From contig JBBRGG010000020.1 of assembly GCA_038240875.1 (NCBI GenBank), positions 1-21,709 on the forward strand: a DNA stretch of 21,709 nucleotides, in the 5' to 3' direction. Origin of the DNA: JBBRGG01 sp038240875. GTDB lineage: Bacteria; Planctomycetota; Phycisphaerae; Phycisphaerales; UBA1924. The translations under genes were made by a program, and so were the position numbers. Numbering within the stretch: position 1 is the stretch's first letter; each line of letters starts with the position of its first letter. This document shows positions 1 to 7,247 of the stretch, one piece after another. Below the pieces are notes generated by a model, which saw only the letters and a program-made list of their open reading frames with translations, did not search any database and had not been told where the DNA came from.

Positions 1-90
1 CACGAATACAGAACAGAGACAAAGCAACGGGACAAGGCATAGGTAAGGCAAGTCACCTGGGCAGGATCGCGGCGTGTATGGAGGCATGTT
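1..90. other. T-poor leader upstream of the HDOD-kinase gene
   Basis: No gene is visible here. Bases about 8-50 are almost free of T and rich in A, G and C, with words such as AGAGACAA and ACAAGGCA. Similar words recur downstream of the M28 peptidase gene (from about 4997) and, on the opposite strand, in 19011-19080. A Shine-Dalgarno-like GGAGG at 80-84 ends six bases before the GTG at 91 and supports that start. I see no convincing -35/-10 pair. Confidence 0.4.
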
Positions 91-2574
91 GTGGGAGCCT
101 ACGAGTCGGTGGACGCGACGCCCACGGTTGTGGACGCTGCGAAAGCAAGGCAGATCGAGCTCGTGCTTGAGAGCGTCGAGAGCCTACCCACGCTCCCGCC
201 GGTAGCTGCTCGCTTGCTGACGCATGGTTCGGCGGACGATATTGATTTGAAGGGTGTGGTGCGGATTATCGAGAGTGATCCGGCGTTGGCGACGCGCATT
301 TTGGGAATGTGCCGAAAGGCGGATCGCGGGCTTGGGAAAAGGATCACGACGGTTCGGCATGCGGTGGTCATGCTCGGGGTTGACGCGGTGCGATCGGCGG
401 CGCTATCGGTCAGCATATATGACTTGCTTGGAAAGCAGCATCCTGCACGGCGCGAAGATGGACTGCAAGAAGAGACGCCCGCGTTTGATCGCGCGGGATT
501 ATGGCGGCACACGATTGCGGTTGCGTGTGCGGCCGAGCAGATTGCGCAAGCGAATCCAAACATACGGGTTGCGCCAGACGAGGCGTTTTTGGCAGGGTTA
601 TTGCACAATGTCGGGAAGTTGGTGTTGGAGCTTGTGCTGCCCAAGGCGTATGACCGCACGGTGCGGCTCGCCGAGCGACGCGCGAGCGATAGTGCGCCCA
701 TTGAGCGAACGTTGATCGGGGTTGACCATCACACGGCGGGCTTGCGGATCTGCACGCACTGGGGGTTGCCGGAGGCGTTGGCGCGGGTGGCGTGGTTGTA
801 TGGGAGGCCCCCAAAGACGCTGGCGCATGAGCCCGAGGCGCCGTTGATTGGGGTGGTGACGCTGGCGAAAACGATTTGTCGTGAGATGCACATGGGGTGG
901 TCGGGAGAGTTTGGCCCGACGGCTTCGTCGGCGCGATTGTGCGCGGATATGGGCTTGCCTGCGTCGACTATTACGAATTTAATGGTGCCTTTGCACGCGG
1001 CGGTTGCGGAGCGATTGGCGGTGCTTGGGCTTGATGAGGCGACGACGCCCAAGTTGATGCTTGAATCGCTGACGAACGCAAATCGCCAGCTTGGAAGGCT
1101 GAATTCGGCGATGAGCGAGCGAGCGGCGCAAGCGGTGTCGCAAGCGGCGGTGCTCGAATCGATCGCGGCGTTTCATGTTGAGTTGCGGGGGGCGCGGTCG
1201 CTTAGTGAAGTTGCGAGTTGTGTGATTGCGTCGGCGCGGCGGGCGATGGGGGACGGGTTCTTTGCGATGCTGATGCAAGAGCCTGGGGATCGGCAGTGGC
1301 AGTTGCTACGGTTTGATGAGCGGGGAAGGTTTGCGTCGAGCACGCTGCTGGATCCGCCTGCGGGGGCCAAGGGGATGGCGATCTCGGGGTTTACCGATGG
1401 AACGCAGTTGTCGGTGGCGATGCTGGGGTTGCTGCCTTGGTTGGGAGATGAGCTGTCGGACGCAGCGGACCCTAGGACGCTGAAGTTGACGCCTTTGATT
1501 GGTGCGGAGGGGCATGGCGATGAAGGTGGCGGCCAGCGTGGTGGCCAAGGTGTGGGTTTGTATGGGGGCGGGCTTAATGGTGCATTTGGCGGCGCGATGC
1601 AGCGCGGAGAACGCGGGATACGTGAAGGAAATGCTGGGGGCGCAGGGAGTGGGGGGGGAGCTGGTGGAGCTGGTGGGGTCATGTTGGTGAACGATCGCGA
1701 CTGGTCGCAGACGACCATCGGTGGCGTATCGGCACGGCTTGGGGCGCAGACACTTTTATCGACATGGAGCGCGGCACTTGCGTCGGCACTGGATCGCGAG
1801 CGGTTACGCAGGCAGAGCGAGGAATTAGCGAACGCGGCGCGTGCGATTGCCGAGGCGCAGCAAAGGGCGTCGCATGCTGAGGCGATGGCGCGGCTGGGCG
1901 AGGTGGCGGCGGGCGCGGCGCATGAGATGAATAATCCGCTGGCGATAATTAGTGGCCGGGCGCAGTTACTTTTGACAAGGCTGGACCAGCCCAAGGATCG
2001 TGCAGCGGCGCATGGGATCGCGGATGCAGCGATGAGTTTGAGCGAGTTGATTTCGAGTTTGCATTTGATGGCTGAGCCGGTACCGGTGAAGCCTGAGACG
2101 GCACCTTTGGCGGGTTTGTTGCGCAAGAGTGTGGATCGCGCGCGAGATCGGGTGAACACGCGGCGCGACGCGGAGATCGTGGTGATGAATGCGCCGGACA
2201 TGATCAGGACTGATCCAGAGTTGTTCATCGCGGCGGTATCAGAAATGGTGGCCAACGCGTTTGAGGCGTGTCCGACTGGCGTGGTGCAGGTGACGGTTTC
2301 GCGCGAGCAAAGCGGGCGAGAGAGTGAGCAGCGCGGTACGCGTGTGGGGCGGCTGATGGTGTCGGTGCGAGACACGGGCTGCGGGATGTCGGGCAAGGCA
2401 TTGCACCATGCGTTTGACCCATTCTTTAGCGAGAAGCCGGCGGGGCGGCAGCGTGGGCTTGGATTAACGCGGGCGCAGCGGATCGCGGAGGCTTTGGATG
2501 GGGAGATCGTGCTTGACAGCATTCAGGGGAAGGGAACGACGGCGACGATGATGGTAAGGCCGATGGTTATGTAA
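91..2574 (+). CDS. HDOD-domain / sensor histidine kinase hybrid
   Basis: A signalling protein of 827 residues, probably cytoplasmic, since no signal peptide or membrane segment is visible. Residues about 24-240 form an HDOD domain (LESLPTLPP-like opening, HN-V-GK at 172-176 where HD-GYP enzymes carry HD). About 345-565 look GAF-like, interrupted near 470-530 by a Gly-rich stretch. A short coiled coil near 570-605 leads to the kinase core: phospho-acceptor H611 in HEMNNP, N-box around N722, G1 box at D761 (DTGCGM), F box AFDPFF and a G2 box GLGL. It should autophosphorylate on H611 and pass phosphate to a response regulator, but none is encoded nearby and it has no receiver of its own, so its partner is unknown. 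The GTG start is the first in-frame start after a stop at 43 and has GGAGG six bases upstream. The HDOD part is probably regulatory rather than catalytic (family knowledge). Confidence 0.9.
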   Translation: MGAYESVDATPTVVDAAKARQIELVLESVESLPTLPPVAARLLTHGSADDIDLKGVVRIIESDPALATRILGMCRKADRGLGKRITTVRHAVVMLGVDAVRSAALSVSIYDLLGKQHPARREDGLQEETPAFDRAGLWRHTIAVACAAEQIAQANPNIRVAPDEAFLAGLLHNVGKLVLELVLPKAYDRTVRLAERRASDSAPIERTLIGVDHHTAGLRICTHWGLPEALARVAWLYGRPPKTLAHEPEAPLIGVVTLAKTICREMHMGWSGEFGPTASSARLCADMGLPASTITNLMVPLHAAVAERLAVLGLDEATTPKLMLESLTNANRQLGRLNSAMSERAAQAVSQAAVLESIAAFHVELRGARSLSEVASCVIASARRAMGDGFFAMLMQEPGDRQWQLLRFDERGRFASSTLLDPPAGAKGMAISGFTDGTQLSVAMLGLLPWLGDELSDAADPRTLKLTPLIGAEGHGDEGGGQRGGQGVGLYGGGLNGAFGGAMQRGERGIREGNAGGAGSGGGAGGAGGVMLVNDRDWSQTTIGGVSARLGAQTLLSTWSAALASALDRERLRRQSEELANAARAIAEAQQRASHAEAMARLGEVAAGAAHEMNNPLAIISGRAQLLLTRLDQPKDRAAAHGIADAAMSLSELISSLHLMAEPVPVKPETAPLAGLLRKSVDRARDRVNTRRDAEIVVMNAPDMIRTDPELFIAAVSEMVANAFEACPTGVVQVTVSREQSGRESEQRGTRVGRLMVSVRDTGCGMSGKALHHAFDPFFSEKPAGRQRGLGLTRAQRIAEALDGEIVLDSIQGKGTTATMMVRPMVM
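1636..1658 (+). repeat. G-quadruplex motif ending in a G8 run inside the kinase gene
   Basis: On the coding strand the runs G5 (1636-1640), G3 (1645-1647) and G8 (1651-1658) are separated by CGCA and AGT. This meets the usual pattern of four G3 runs with short loops, because the G8 run can supply two of them. It encodes part of the Gly-rich insert of the HDOD-kinase. The G8 homopolymer is also a potential slippage site. The pattern is seen directly; any folding or slippage is inference. Confidence 0.6.
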
Positions 2575-2582
2575 ATGTGTGG

Positions 2583-2613
2583 GGGTGAGAGCGGGTACGA
2601 GTGGGTGAGAGCG
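2583..2613. repeat. Paired 11-bp direct repeat upstream of the ROK kinase gene
   Basis: GGGTGAGAGCG occurs at 2583-2593 and again, identically, at 2603-2613. The copies start 20 bases apart, close to two helical turns, so a protein could contact both on one face. They lie 84-114 bases before the likely start of the ROK gene, between it and the end of the kinase gene. This could be an operator or a chance local duplication; no regulator gene adjoins it. Confidence 0.45.
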
Positions 2614-2696
2614 TCGGGTTAAATATGTGTAGAGTGACATGTGGGGAAAGCGATTTGTGAGCGCACGCTGATTCGACGAGGAATGTCCTACTCTGG

Positions 2697-3677
2697 ATGC
2701 CTATGGCCACAATGACCAAGCCGTTTGCGGGGATTGACCTTGGCGGGACGAACATGCAGATCGGCGTGGTGTCGCACGATTTGAAATTGCTCGCGCCAGC
2801 AAAGCGCAAGACCAAATCTGAAGATGGGCTGGACGCGATCATCGCGCGGATTGTGTCAGGCGTTCAAGAGGCTTGTACTACGGCCGCGATCAAGGTTTCG
2901 GATTTGGGTGGGATCGGTATCGGCGCGCCAGGGGCGGTTGATCCGTACCGCGGGATCGTGCTTGAGGCGGTGAACTTGCGGTGGAAGGATGTGCCACTGG
3001 CGGAGATATTGGAGAAGAGGCTGAAGGTACCTGTGATCGTGGATAACGATGTGAATGTTGCGGTTTTAGGCGAGAATGCGCTGGGCGCGGGGCAGCAATC
3101 GGCGAATATTTTGGGTGTGTGGGTTGGTACGGGCGTGGGTGGCGGTTTGATCTTGAATGGGAAGCTTTTTTACGGGCACTTTTTGTCAGCGGGTGAGATT
3201 GGGCACACGATTTTGTTCCCAAATAATCCCAAGGGGAATCGGTCGGTTGAGCATAATTGTTCGCGAACGACGGTGGTTGATCGGATTGTTCGGTTGATCA
3301 AGAGCGGGCAGAAGTCGTCGCTGGGGGACGAGATCGCCGGGGACTACGACAATGTGAAATCCAGGACGGTGGCGAAGCATTATCTCGCTGATGATAAGCT
3401 TGTGCGTGAGGTTGTTGATAATGCGGCGGACTTGCTTGGGGTTGCGGTTGCCAACGCGGTGACGCTGTTGTCGCTGGAGCGGGTGGTTGTTGGTGGCGGG
3501 TTGACCGAGGCGATAGGCAAGCCGTTTGTGGACAGGATTCATAAGGCGGCGAAGGAGTTGGTGTTTCCGGAAGCGTGCCGAAAGTTTGATATTGTGGCGA
3601 GCAAGCTTGAGGACAACGCGGGCGTGTTTGGCGCGGCGATGCTGGCAATTGAGCGCGTGCGCGAGGCAAAGAAGTGA
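2697..3677 (+). CDS. ROK-family sugar kinase (glucokinase-like), zinc motif lost
   Basis: A 326-residue cytoplasmic protein of the ROK family, which mostly phosphorylates glucose or related hexoses with ATP. The phosphate-binding opening DLGGTN is at 14-19, GIGAPGAV follows near 80, and the catalytic aspartate is probably D118 in DNDVN. E167 and H170 (GEIGH) match the sugar-contacting positions. The family's CxCGxxGCxE zinc cluster, which normally follows that histidine, is absent: only C188 remains in the equivalent stretch. Sugar specificity cannot be read from the sequence. The ATG at 2697 has no good ribosome-binding site; in-frame ATGs at 2703 and 2712 are alternatives. Its stop overlaps the GTG start of the M28 peptidase gene, so the two are probably cotranscribed. 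It could instead be an N-acetylhexosamine kinase or a regulator, although no DNA-binding domain is present. Confidence 0.85.
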   Translation: MPMATMTKPFAGIDLGGTNMQIGVVSHDLKLLAPAKRKTKSEDGLDAIIARIVSGVQEACTTAAIKVSDLGGIGIGAPGAVDPYRGIVLEAVNLRWKDVPLAEILEKRLKVPVIVDNDVNVAVLGENALGAGQQSANILGVWVGTGVGGGLILNGKLFYGHFLSAGEIGHTILFPNNPKGNRSVEHNCSRTTVVDRIVRLIKSGQKSSLGDEIAGDYDNVKSRTVAKHYLADDKLVREVVDNAADLLGVAVANAVTLLSLERVVVGGGLTEAIGKPFVDRIHKAAKELVFPEACRKFDIVASKLEDNAGVFGAAMLAIERVREAKK

Positions 3678-4996
3678 GCGCGGGGATGGGTGCGTGGGGT
3701 CGTTTGAAATGGGCGGGCGCGGGGTTTGTGATGTGCGCGATTGGGGTTGCCGGGGCGATGGTGGCGTCGTACAGAAGTACGCCCGGGCGCGAGCCGAGTT
3801 TGGAAGGCAAGCAGACGCGCGACGGGGCCAAGGCAATGAATGTGGATGGTGGAAGCGGGGTTATTAATGAAACGCAAAAGGTACCGCGAGCGAGTGCGCG
3901 CGATGAAGTGGATGGCGCGAGGTTGATGGCGTTGCTGCGTGGGTTGCCTGAGGCGCGAGCCGCGGCGGGGACTCAGGCGGATCGCGATGGGCTCGTGCTG
4001 ACGCAGGATATTATCGAGCGAGAGCTTGTCGCGCTTGGGTTTACGGTGACGCGCGAACGGTTGTACTGGACGAGCTATCCGGGTTTGCGCGTGATCGGGT
4101 TGGATGCGGATGGCGCGCCCGTGCTTGATCCCAAGCATCCGGTGCCTTTGGCGGTCAAGCCGACGACGGATGGACTGGCTTTGCGGCCGGCGCTAGGGCC
4201 GGTTGGTCCTTGGGAGAATCTGATTGTTGAGATTCCCGGCACGAGTAAGCCCAAGGAAATCGTACTAATCGGGGCACACTTTGACGCGTTTGTGCAAGCG
4301 CCGGGAGCAGATGACAACGGCACGGGAACAGCGGCGCTGTTGGAGCTTGCGCGAGTGTTGAAAGACAGGCCTTTGAAGCGAACGGTGCGGTTATGTTTTT
4401 TCAACCTTGAAGAAGTAGGGTTGGTTGGTTCGCGGTATCACGCGTTGGCGTGGGATAAGCGACGAGCAAACACGACGGATGCGGCGTTTGGCGAGACGAT
4501 GACACTGATGGTGAGCTTGGAGATGCTAGGGTATTTTAGTGATGAGCAGGGAAGCCAGAGGAGCCCGATCTCGCCGATTGCCGGGGTGTTTGAACCGCCA
4601 ACGGTTGGAAACTTTATTGCGATTGCTTCGACGCAGCCACACGCGGGGAAAGTGAAGGCGTTGGAAGCCGCGATGAAGAACGCGGAGCCGGGACTGGTGA
4701 CGTTTTCGACAAGCATCTTTCCGGATATCGGGCCCAAGAAAGATGGGGCTGTGAAGACGCCTTTGCTGGCAATTGAGCGGACGATTCTAAGGTCGGACCA
4801 CGCGTCGTTTTTGTTGATTGGTGAGCCGGGCGTGATCGTGACAGATACCGCGAATTATCGCAATCCGCATTATCACAAGCCTAGTGATCGTGTTGAAACG
4901 ATCGATGTGGAGCGGTTTGTACAGGTGGTGCGTGCGATGGCGGGGGCGGTTGAGGCGATAGCGAATGAGAAGATGCTTGAAGGTAGTGAGAAATAA
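3674..4996 (+). CDS. M28-family zinc aminopeptidase, membrane-anchored or exported
   Basis: A 440-residue M28 (aminopeptidase Y/S-type) metallopeptidase that should remove N-terminal residues from peptides using two zinc ions. The N-terminus has Lys/Arg followed by a hydrophobic segment at about 13-33, so the enzyme is exported or anchored with the catalytic part outside the cytoplasm. Metal-site elements in order: H202 (GAHFDAF), the aspartates D213/D214 (GADDNGTG), the E246-E247 pair (NLEEVG), a later acidic residue in VSLEMLGYF, and the histidines in NPHYHKPSD near the C-terminus. All family landmarks are present, so it is probably active. The GTG start at 3674 overlaps the preceding TGA by three bases (GTGA); an ATG at 3686 is an alternative. 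The substrate is unknown, and the pairing with a sugar kinase does not point to an obvious pathway. Confidence 0.88.
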   Translation: MSAGMGAWGRLKWAGAGFVMCAIGVAGAMVASYRSTPGREPSLEGKQTRDGAKAMNVDGGSGVINETQKVPRASARDEVDGARLMALLRGLPEARAAAGTQADRDGLVLTQDIIERELVALGFTVTRERLYWTSYPGLRVIGLDADGAPVLDPKHPVPLAVKPTTDGLALRPALGPVGPWENLIVEIPGTSKPKEIVLIGAHFDAFVQAPGADDNGTGTAALLELARVLKDRPLKRTVRLCFFNLEEVGLVGSRYHALAWDKRRANTTDAAFGETMTLMVSLEMLGYFSDEQGSQRSPISPIAGVFEPPTVGNFIAIASTQPHAGKVKALEAAMKNAEPGLVTFSTSIFPDIGPKKDGAVKTPLLAIERTILRSDHASFLLIGEPGVIVTDTANYRNPHYHKPSDRVETIDVERFVQVVRAMAGAVEAIANEKMLEGSEK

Positions 4997-5066
4997 GACA
5001 AGGCAAAGACAAGCACTCGGGATCCGGTATTCGGCATTCGACAAGACAACGAAAGACAGAGCAAAG

Positions 5067-5085
5067 CCCTCTCTGTGAAAGAGGG
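5067..5085. terminator. Hairpin between convergent genes (possible terminator)
   Basis: CCCTCT (5067-5072) and AGAGGG (5080-5085) can pair around a seven-base loop. It lies between the M28 gene (plus) and the DUF1444 gene (minus), which converge. There is no U-run on the plus side. Read on the minus strand, the hairpin is followed by a moderately T-rich stretch, so it fits better as the end of the DUF1444 transcript. The stem is short. Confidence 0.3.
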
Positions 5086-5150
5086 GGGTGTACACAGGCA
5101 AAGACATAGAAGAAGGCAAATACAGAGGATGCTGGAGACCCAACGCGGCC

Positions 5151-5960
5151 TTACGCGGCTTCGTCGGCGCATTCCGCCTTGGTGCCACAGATTCCATCGC
5201 GGGTGACGTAGAAGAAGTCGGGGCTGATAGGGTAAGGCAAACGGCGGAAGTCGTGGTGGACGCGTTCGCGCAAGCGATCGACAAAGATATCCGGGCCTGG
5301 GGTGAAGCTGACGAACATATCGCGCGCGGGCGTGGCGACGTAGAAGTTGCCACCAAGGCGGCTGGCGAGGCGTTCGTGGAGGCCGGTTAAGAGAAGGCGG
5401 GCGGCGTCGTAACCATCGTGCTGGGAGAGGATGGCGGCCTTGCCACCTTCTTTGCTTTCGACGAGCTGGACTTCGAGTTCAGGAACGTAGCTATTGAGGT
5501 TTTGGCGAGAGATTTCGTCGACTTCTTCGACGGTAACTCGCCAGCGAAGAAGCTGTTCGGTGGTGATGCTGACGGTCATGTGGGGCATGTCGGTGACAAA
5601 GACGATGACCGTGTCGTTGACGAAGGGAACATGAGCCACTTGTTCACGAGAGAGGTGCGAGAAGATCGAGAGTGGCTGGATGCGGGGCATAATTCGCGCG
5701 CGAGCAAAGTCGAGAGACATCGCGCTGACTTGTAAGGCATCGCCCGCGAAAAGTTGATCGAGATAATGCTCGACGATTTCGGACCCACGACCGGGCTCAT
5801 GGCGGACCATGCGGTGAAGGTTTTCAAGGTCGAGGCGGCGGCCATTGACGAGCAATTCTTGCGGGCCCACGAGATCGATTGCATATTCGGGGTGGGAACG
5901 ACGCAGCATCTGCGCGACAGACTCGGCAAAGGCTTCGGGCTCGTGCGGCATCGAAGTCAT
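5151..5960 (-). CDS. DUF1444 (UPF0354, YtpQ-like) family protein
   Basis: A 269-residue soluble protein that resembles the DUF1444 family, known from Bacillus YtpQ; its biochemical function is not established. Supporting features are the alternating central strands (VIVFVTDMPHMTVSIT around residue 140), the PRIQPLS motif after the first third, and a C-terminal LPYPISPDFFYVTRDG stretch typical of the family. There is no signal peptide or membrane helix. The ATG at 5960 is preceded by AGGAG (plus-strand 5968-5972) with a seven-base spacer, one of the better ribosome-binding sites in the window, and by an inverted repeat at 5974-5986. It is the only gene on the minus strand in the first 15 kb and stands alone. 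The family call rests on recalled motifs, not a search. Confidence 0.72.
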   Translation of the reverse strand: MTSMPHEPEAFAESVAQMLRRSHPEYAIDLVGPQELLVNGRRLDLENLHRMVRHEPGRGSEIVEHYLDQLFAGDALQVSAMSLDFARARIMPRIQPLSIFSHLSREQVAHVPFVNDTVIVFVTDMPHMTVSITTEQLLRWRVTVEEVDEISRQNLNSYVPELEVQLVESKEGGKAAILSQHDGYDAARLLLTGLHERLASRLGGNFYVATPARDMFVSFTPGPDIFVDRLRERVHHDFRRLPYPISPDFFYVTRDGICGTKAECADEAA

Positions 5961-6597
5961 CTACCCGCTCCTAGGGCAATTTGCCCAATCAACCAACACG
6001 CGCGGCACACACCGGAATCTCGCGTCAACGTGCGTCTGCAACGTCAACACTGCCGATCCGGGACAACGTCGAGTGCGAACGGCCCAACACCACTCGGGCC
6101 GTCGCGCACAAGACGCAGGTTTATCGACATGCGCTACGGATGGTGGCAACTGCTGTTGCACCATTCTTGCTCTGCGGGGGTTGGGTCGTGCAATGTGTGA
6201 CTGTTGGTACTGCTATGCACGTCCCAAGAAACGTAGCTACGCCCGCAAACTCGATGATGAAGGCGGCGTGCTGGTGGGAACGAAAAAGCAGAAGGCGGGT
6301 TTAACACCAATGGCGCGCAAAAGGGAGTGGGCGCGGGTCCGAGAGTCATCAGATCGAGTGCTGGGTTTGCACAACTCAGAAGAAGTGGTATTGATACACA
6401 AGTGGTTGCCTGACAAGACCCGGACACGAAGTCGTTCGGGAACTATCAATCGGAATGGGCGAACCTTCGACCTGCGCGTATACTGGTCCTTGCGGCGGTG
6501 CCAAACGGCGTACGGGAGGCAAGCCGCAGGAAGACCGCGATATCGGGCGTCGGGTGTAACCCGTACGATACGCGAGGAAACGCTGGAGTACCGCACT
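5961..6597. other. 637-base gap between divergent DUF1444 and acyl carrier protein genes
   Basis: I see no convincing gene. One plus-strand frame, the one that runs into the acyl carrier protein gene, is free of stops through the whole gap, but its translation resembles nothing and is rich in Arg and Cys. Visible elements are the inverted repeat next to the DUF1444 ribosome-binding site, a 7-bp direct repeat CGTCAAC at 6023-6029 and 6042-6048, and a -10-like TATACT at 6479-6484 with only a poor -35 partner (TGGGCG at 6456-6461). Promoters for both divergent genes should lie here. Confidence 0.5.
5974..5986 (-). promoter_or_regulatory. 13-bp inverted repeat at the DUF1444 leader
   Basis: GGGCAA-T-TTGCCC is a perfect 6-bp palindrome around one base. 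It ends one base from the AGGAG of the DUF1444 gene. It could be an operator, or in RNA only a very tight and unlikely hairpin because the loop is too small. It may be chance. Confidence 0.35.
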
Positions 6598-6843
6598 GTG
6601 ACCGAGCAAGAGATTGAAGCAAAAGTGATCGAAATCGTCGCGCAACAAATGGGCCACGACAAGACCAAGATCACCCGGACGTCTTCCTTTCAAGACGACC
6701 TTAACGCGGACAGCCTCGACCAAGTCGAGCTGGTGATGGAACTTGAAGAAGCCTTTGAGTGCGACATCCCTGATGATCGTGCCGAACAGATCAAAACGGT
6801 TGGCGACGCTGTGGACTACATCAAGTCCAACGCGCAGGCCTAA
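6598..6843 (+). CDS. acpP: Acyl carrier protein
   Basis: An 81-residue acidic helical protein that carries growing fatty-acyl chains on 4'-phosphopantetheine. The attachment serine is S39 in the motif DSL (NADSLD), followed by the characteristic VELVMELEEAF helix and a C-terminal DAVDYI helix. Length and spacing match bacterial AcpP. The start taken is the GTG at 6598, because the helical domain begins directly after it. The frame stays open far upstream, but nothing there resembles a known domain. A weak GGAG lies about ten bases before the GTG. FabF, its usual partner, follows after a 404-base gap. No fabD, fabG or fabH is in the window, so the fatty-acid cluster is split in this organism. 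Confidence 0.95.
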   Translation: MTEQEIEAKVIEIVAQQMGHDKTKITRTSSFQDDLNADSLDQVELVMELEEAFECDIPDDRAEQIKTVGDAVDYIKSNAQA

Positions 6844-6935
6844 ATTGCTGGCCAACTTTTGGAATGTCGTGCAGCGGCATGTCGAGCAGCAAGCCGAGAG
6901 AATCGGCATGGCGTCGGTACGTTTTTCGTGAGTCG

Positions 6936-6980
6936 GCTTCAAATAGATGAGGCCGGGCATGAAAATTGCCATTTGAAAGC
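6936..6980 (+). other. Stem-loop downstream of acpP
   Basis: GCTTCAAAT (6936-6944) pairs with ATTTGAAAGC (6971-6980) with one bulged A. Inside it, GGCA (6956-6959) pairs with TGCC (6967-6970) around a seven-base loop, leaving an 11-base unpaired stretch on the 5' side. No U-run follows, so it is not a standard terminator. It could stabilise or process the acpP mRNA 3' end. Confidence 0.4.
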
Positions 6981-6999
6981 GACGCTCCTGATCTTGTAA

Positions 7000-7029
7000 T
7001 TGATCACGTGCAGGTATCTGGCTTATAGA
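7000..7029 (+). promoter_or_regulatory. Possible sigma-70-type promoter for fabF
   Basis: TTGATC (7000-7005) and TATAGA (7024-7029) are separated by 18 bases, each matching four of six consensus positions, in the AT-richest part of the gap. It would give a leader of about 210 bases. The evidence is weak. Confidence 0.25.
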
Positions 7030-7247
7030 TAAATATTCCTGCCCCGATGGATCGAATGCTTGGCCAAGGCTAAAGAGTTGTATTGAGCCTGTTTCAATGT
7101 TTTTTTATGGTTGGCTTTTGGATTGGCTTAGGGTTTGGTACAACGTTCATACGCGCGAACGCGTGTGAGATAGTGCGTTTGATAGGTTCCCATGTAAGAT
7201 GGGGGTCTGGTCTTTCTGATGGATGAAGCCGATTGAGGAATACTGAT

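Larger units (their letters stand above)
6844..7247. other. 404-base acpP-fabF gap, AT-richer, structured
   Basis: No gene is supported. The stretch is clearly AT-richer than its flanks, especially 6985-7130. It contains a small hairpin (GCCGA 6893-6897 with TCGGC 6903-6907), a larger stem-loop at 6936-6980 and a possible promoter at 7000-7029. A 23-codon ORF from ATG 7097 lacks a ribosome-binding site and is not claimed. The gap suggests that fabF has its own promoter and a leader of up to about 200 bases. Confidence 0.5.

Noticed and set aside
1173..2522. A 449-codon minus-strand ORF opposite the kinase gene
   Set aside because: It is the antisense shadow of a well-supported gene and encodes Ser/Pro/Arg-rich sequence without motifs.
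5845..6843. A 332-codon plus-strand frame ending in acyl carrier protein
   Set aside because: The first 250 codons resemble nothing, partly oppose the DUF1444 gene, and the acyl carrier domain starts exactly at GTG 6598. Lack of stops is a composition effect.
7097..7168. A 23-codon hydrophobic ORF in the acpP-fabF gap
   Set aside because: No ribosome-binding site and too short to judge.
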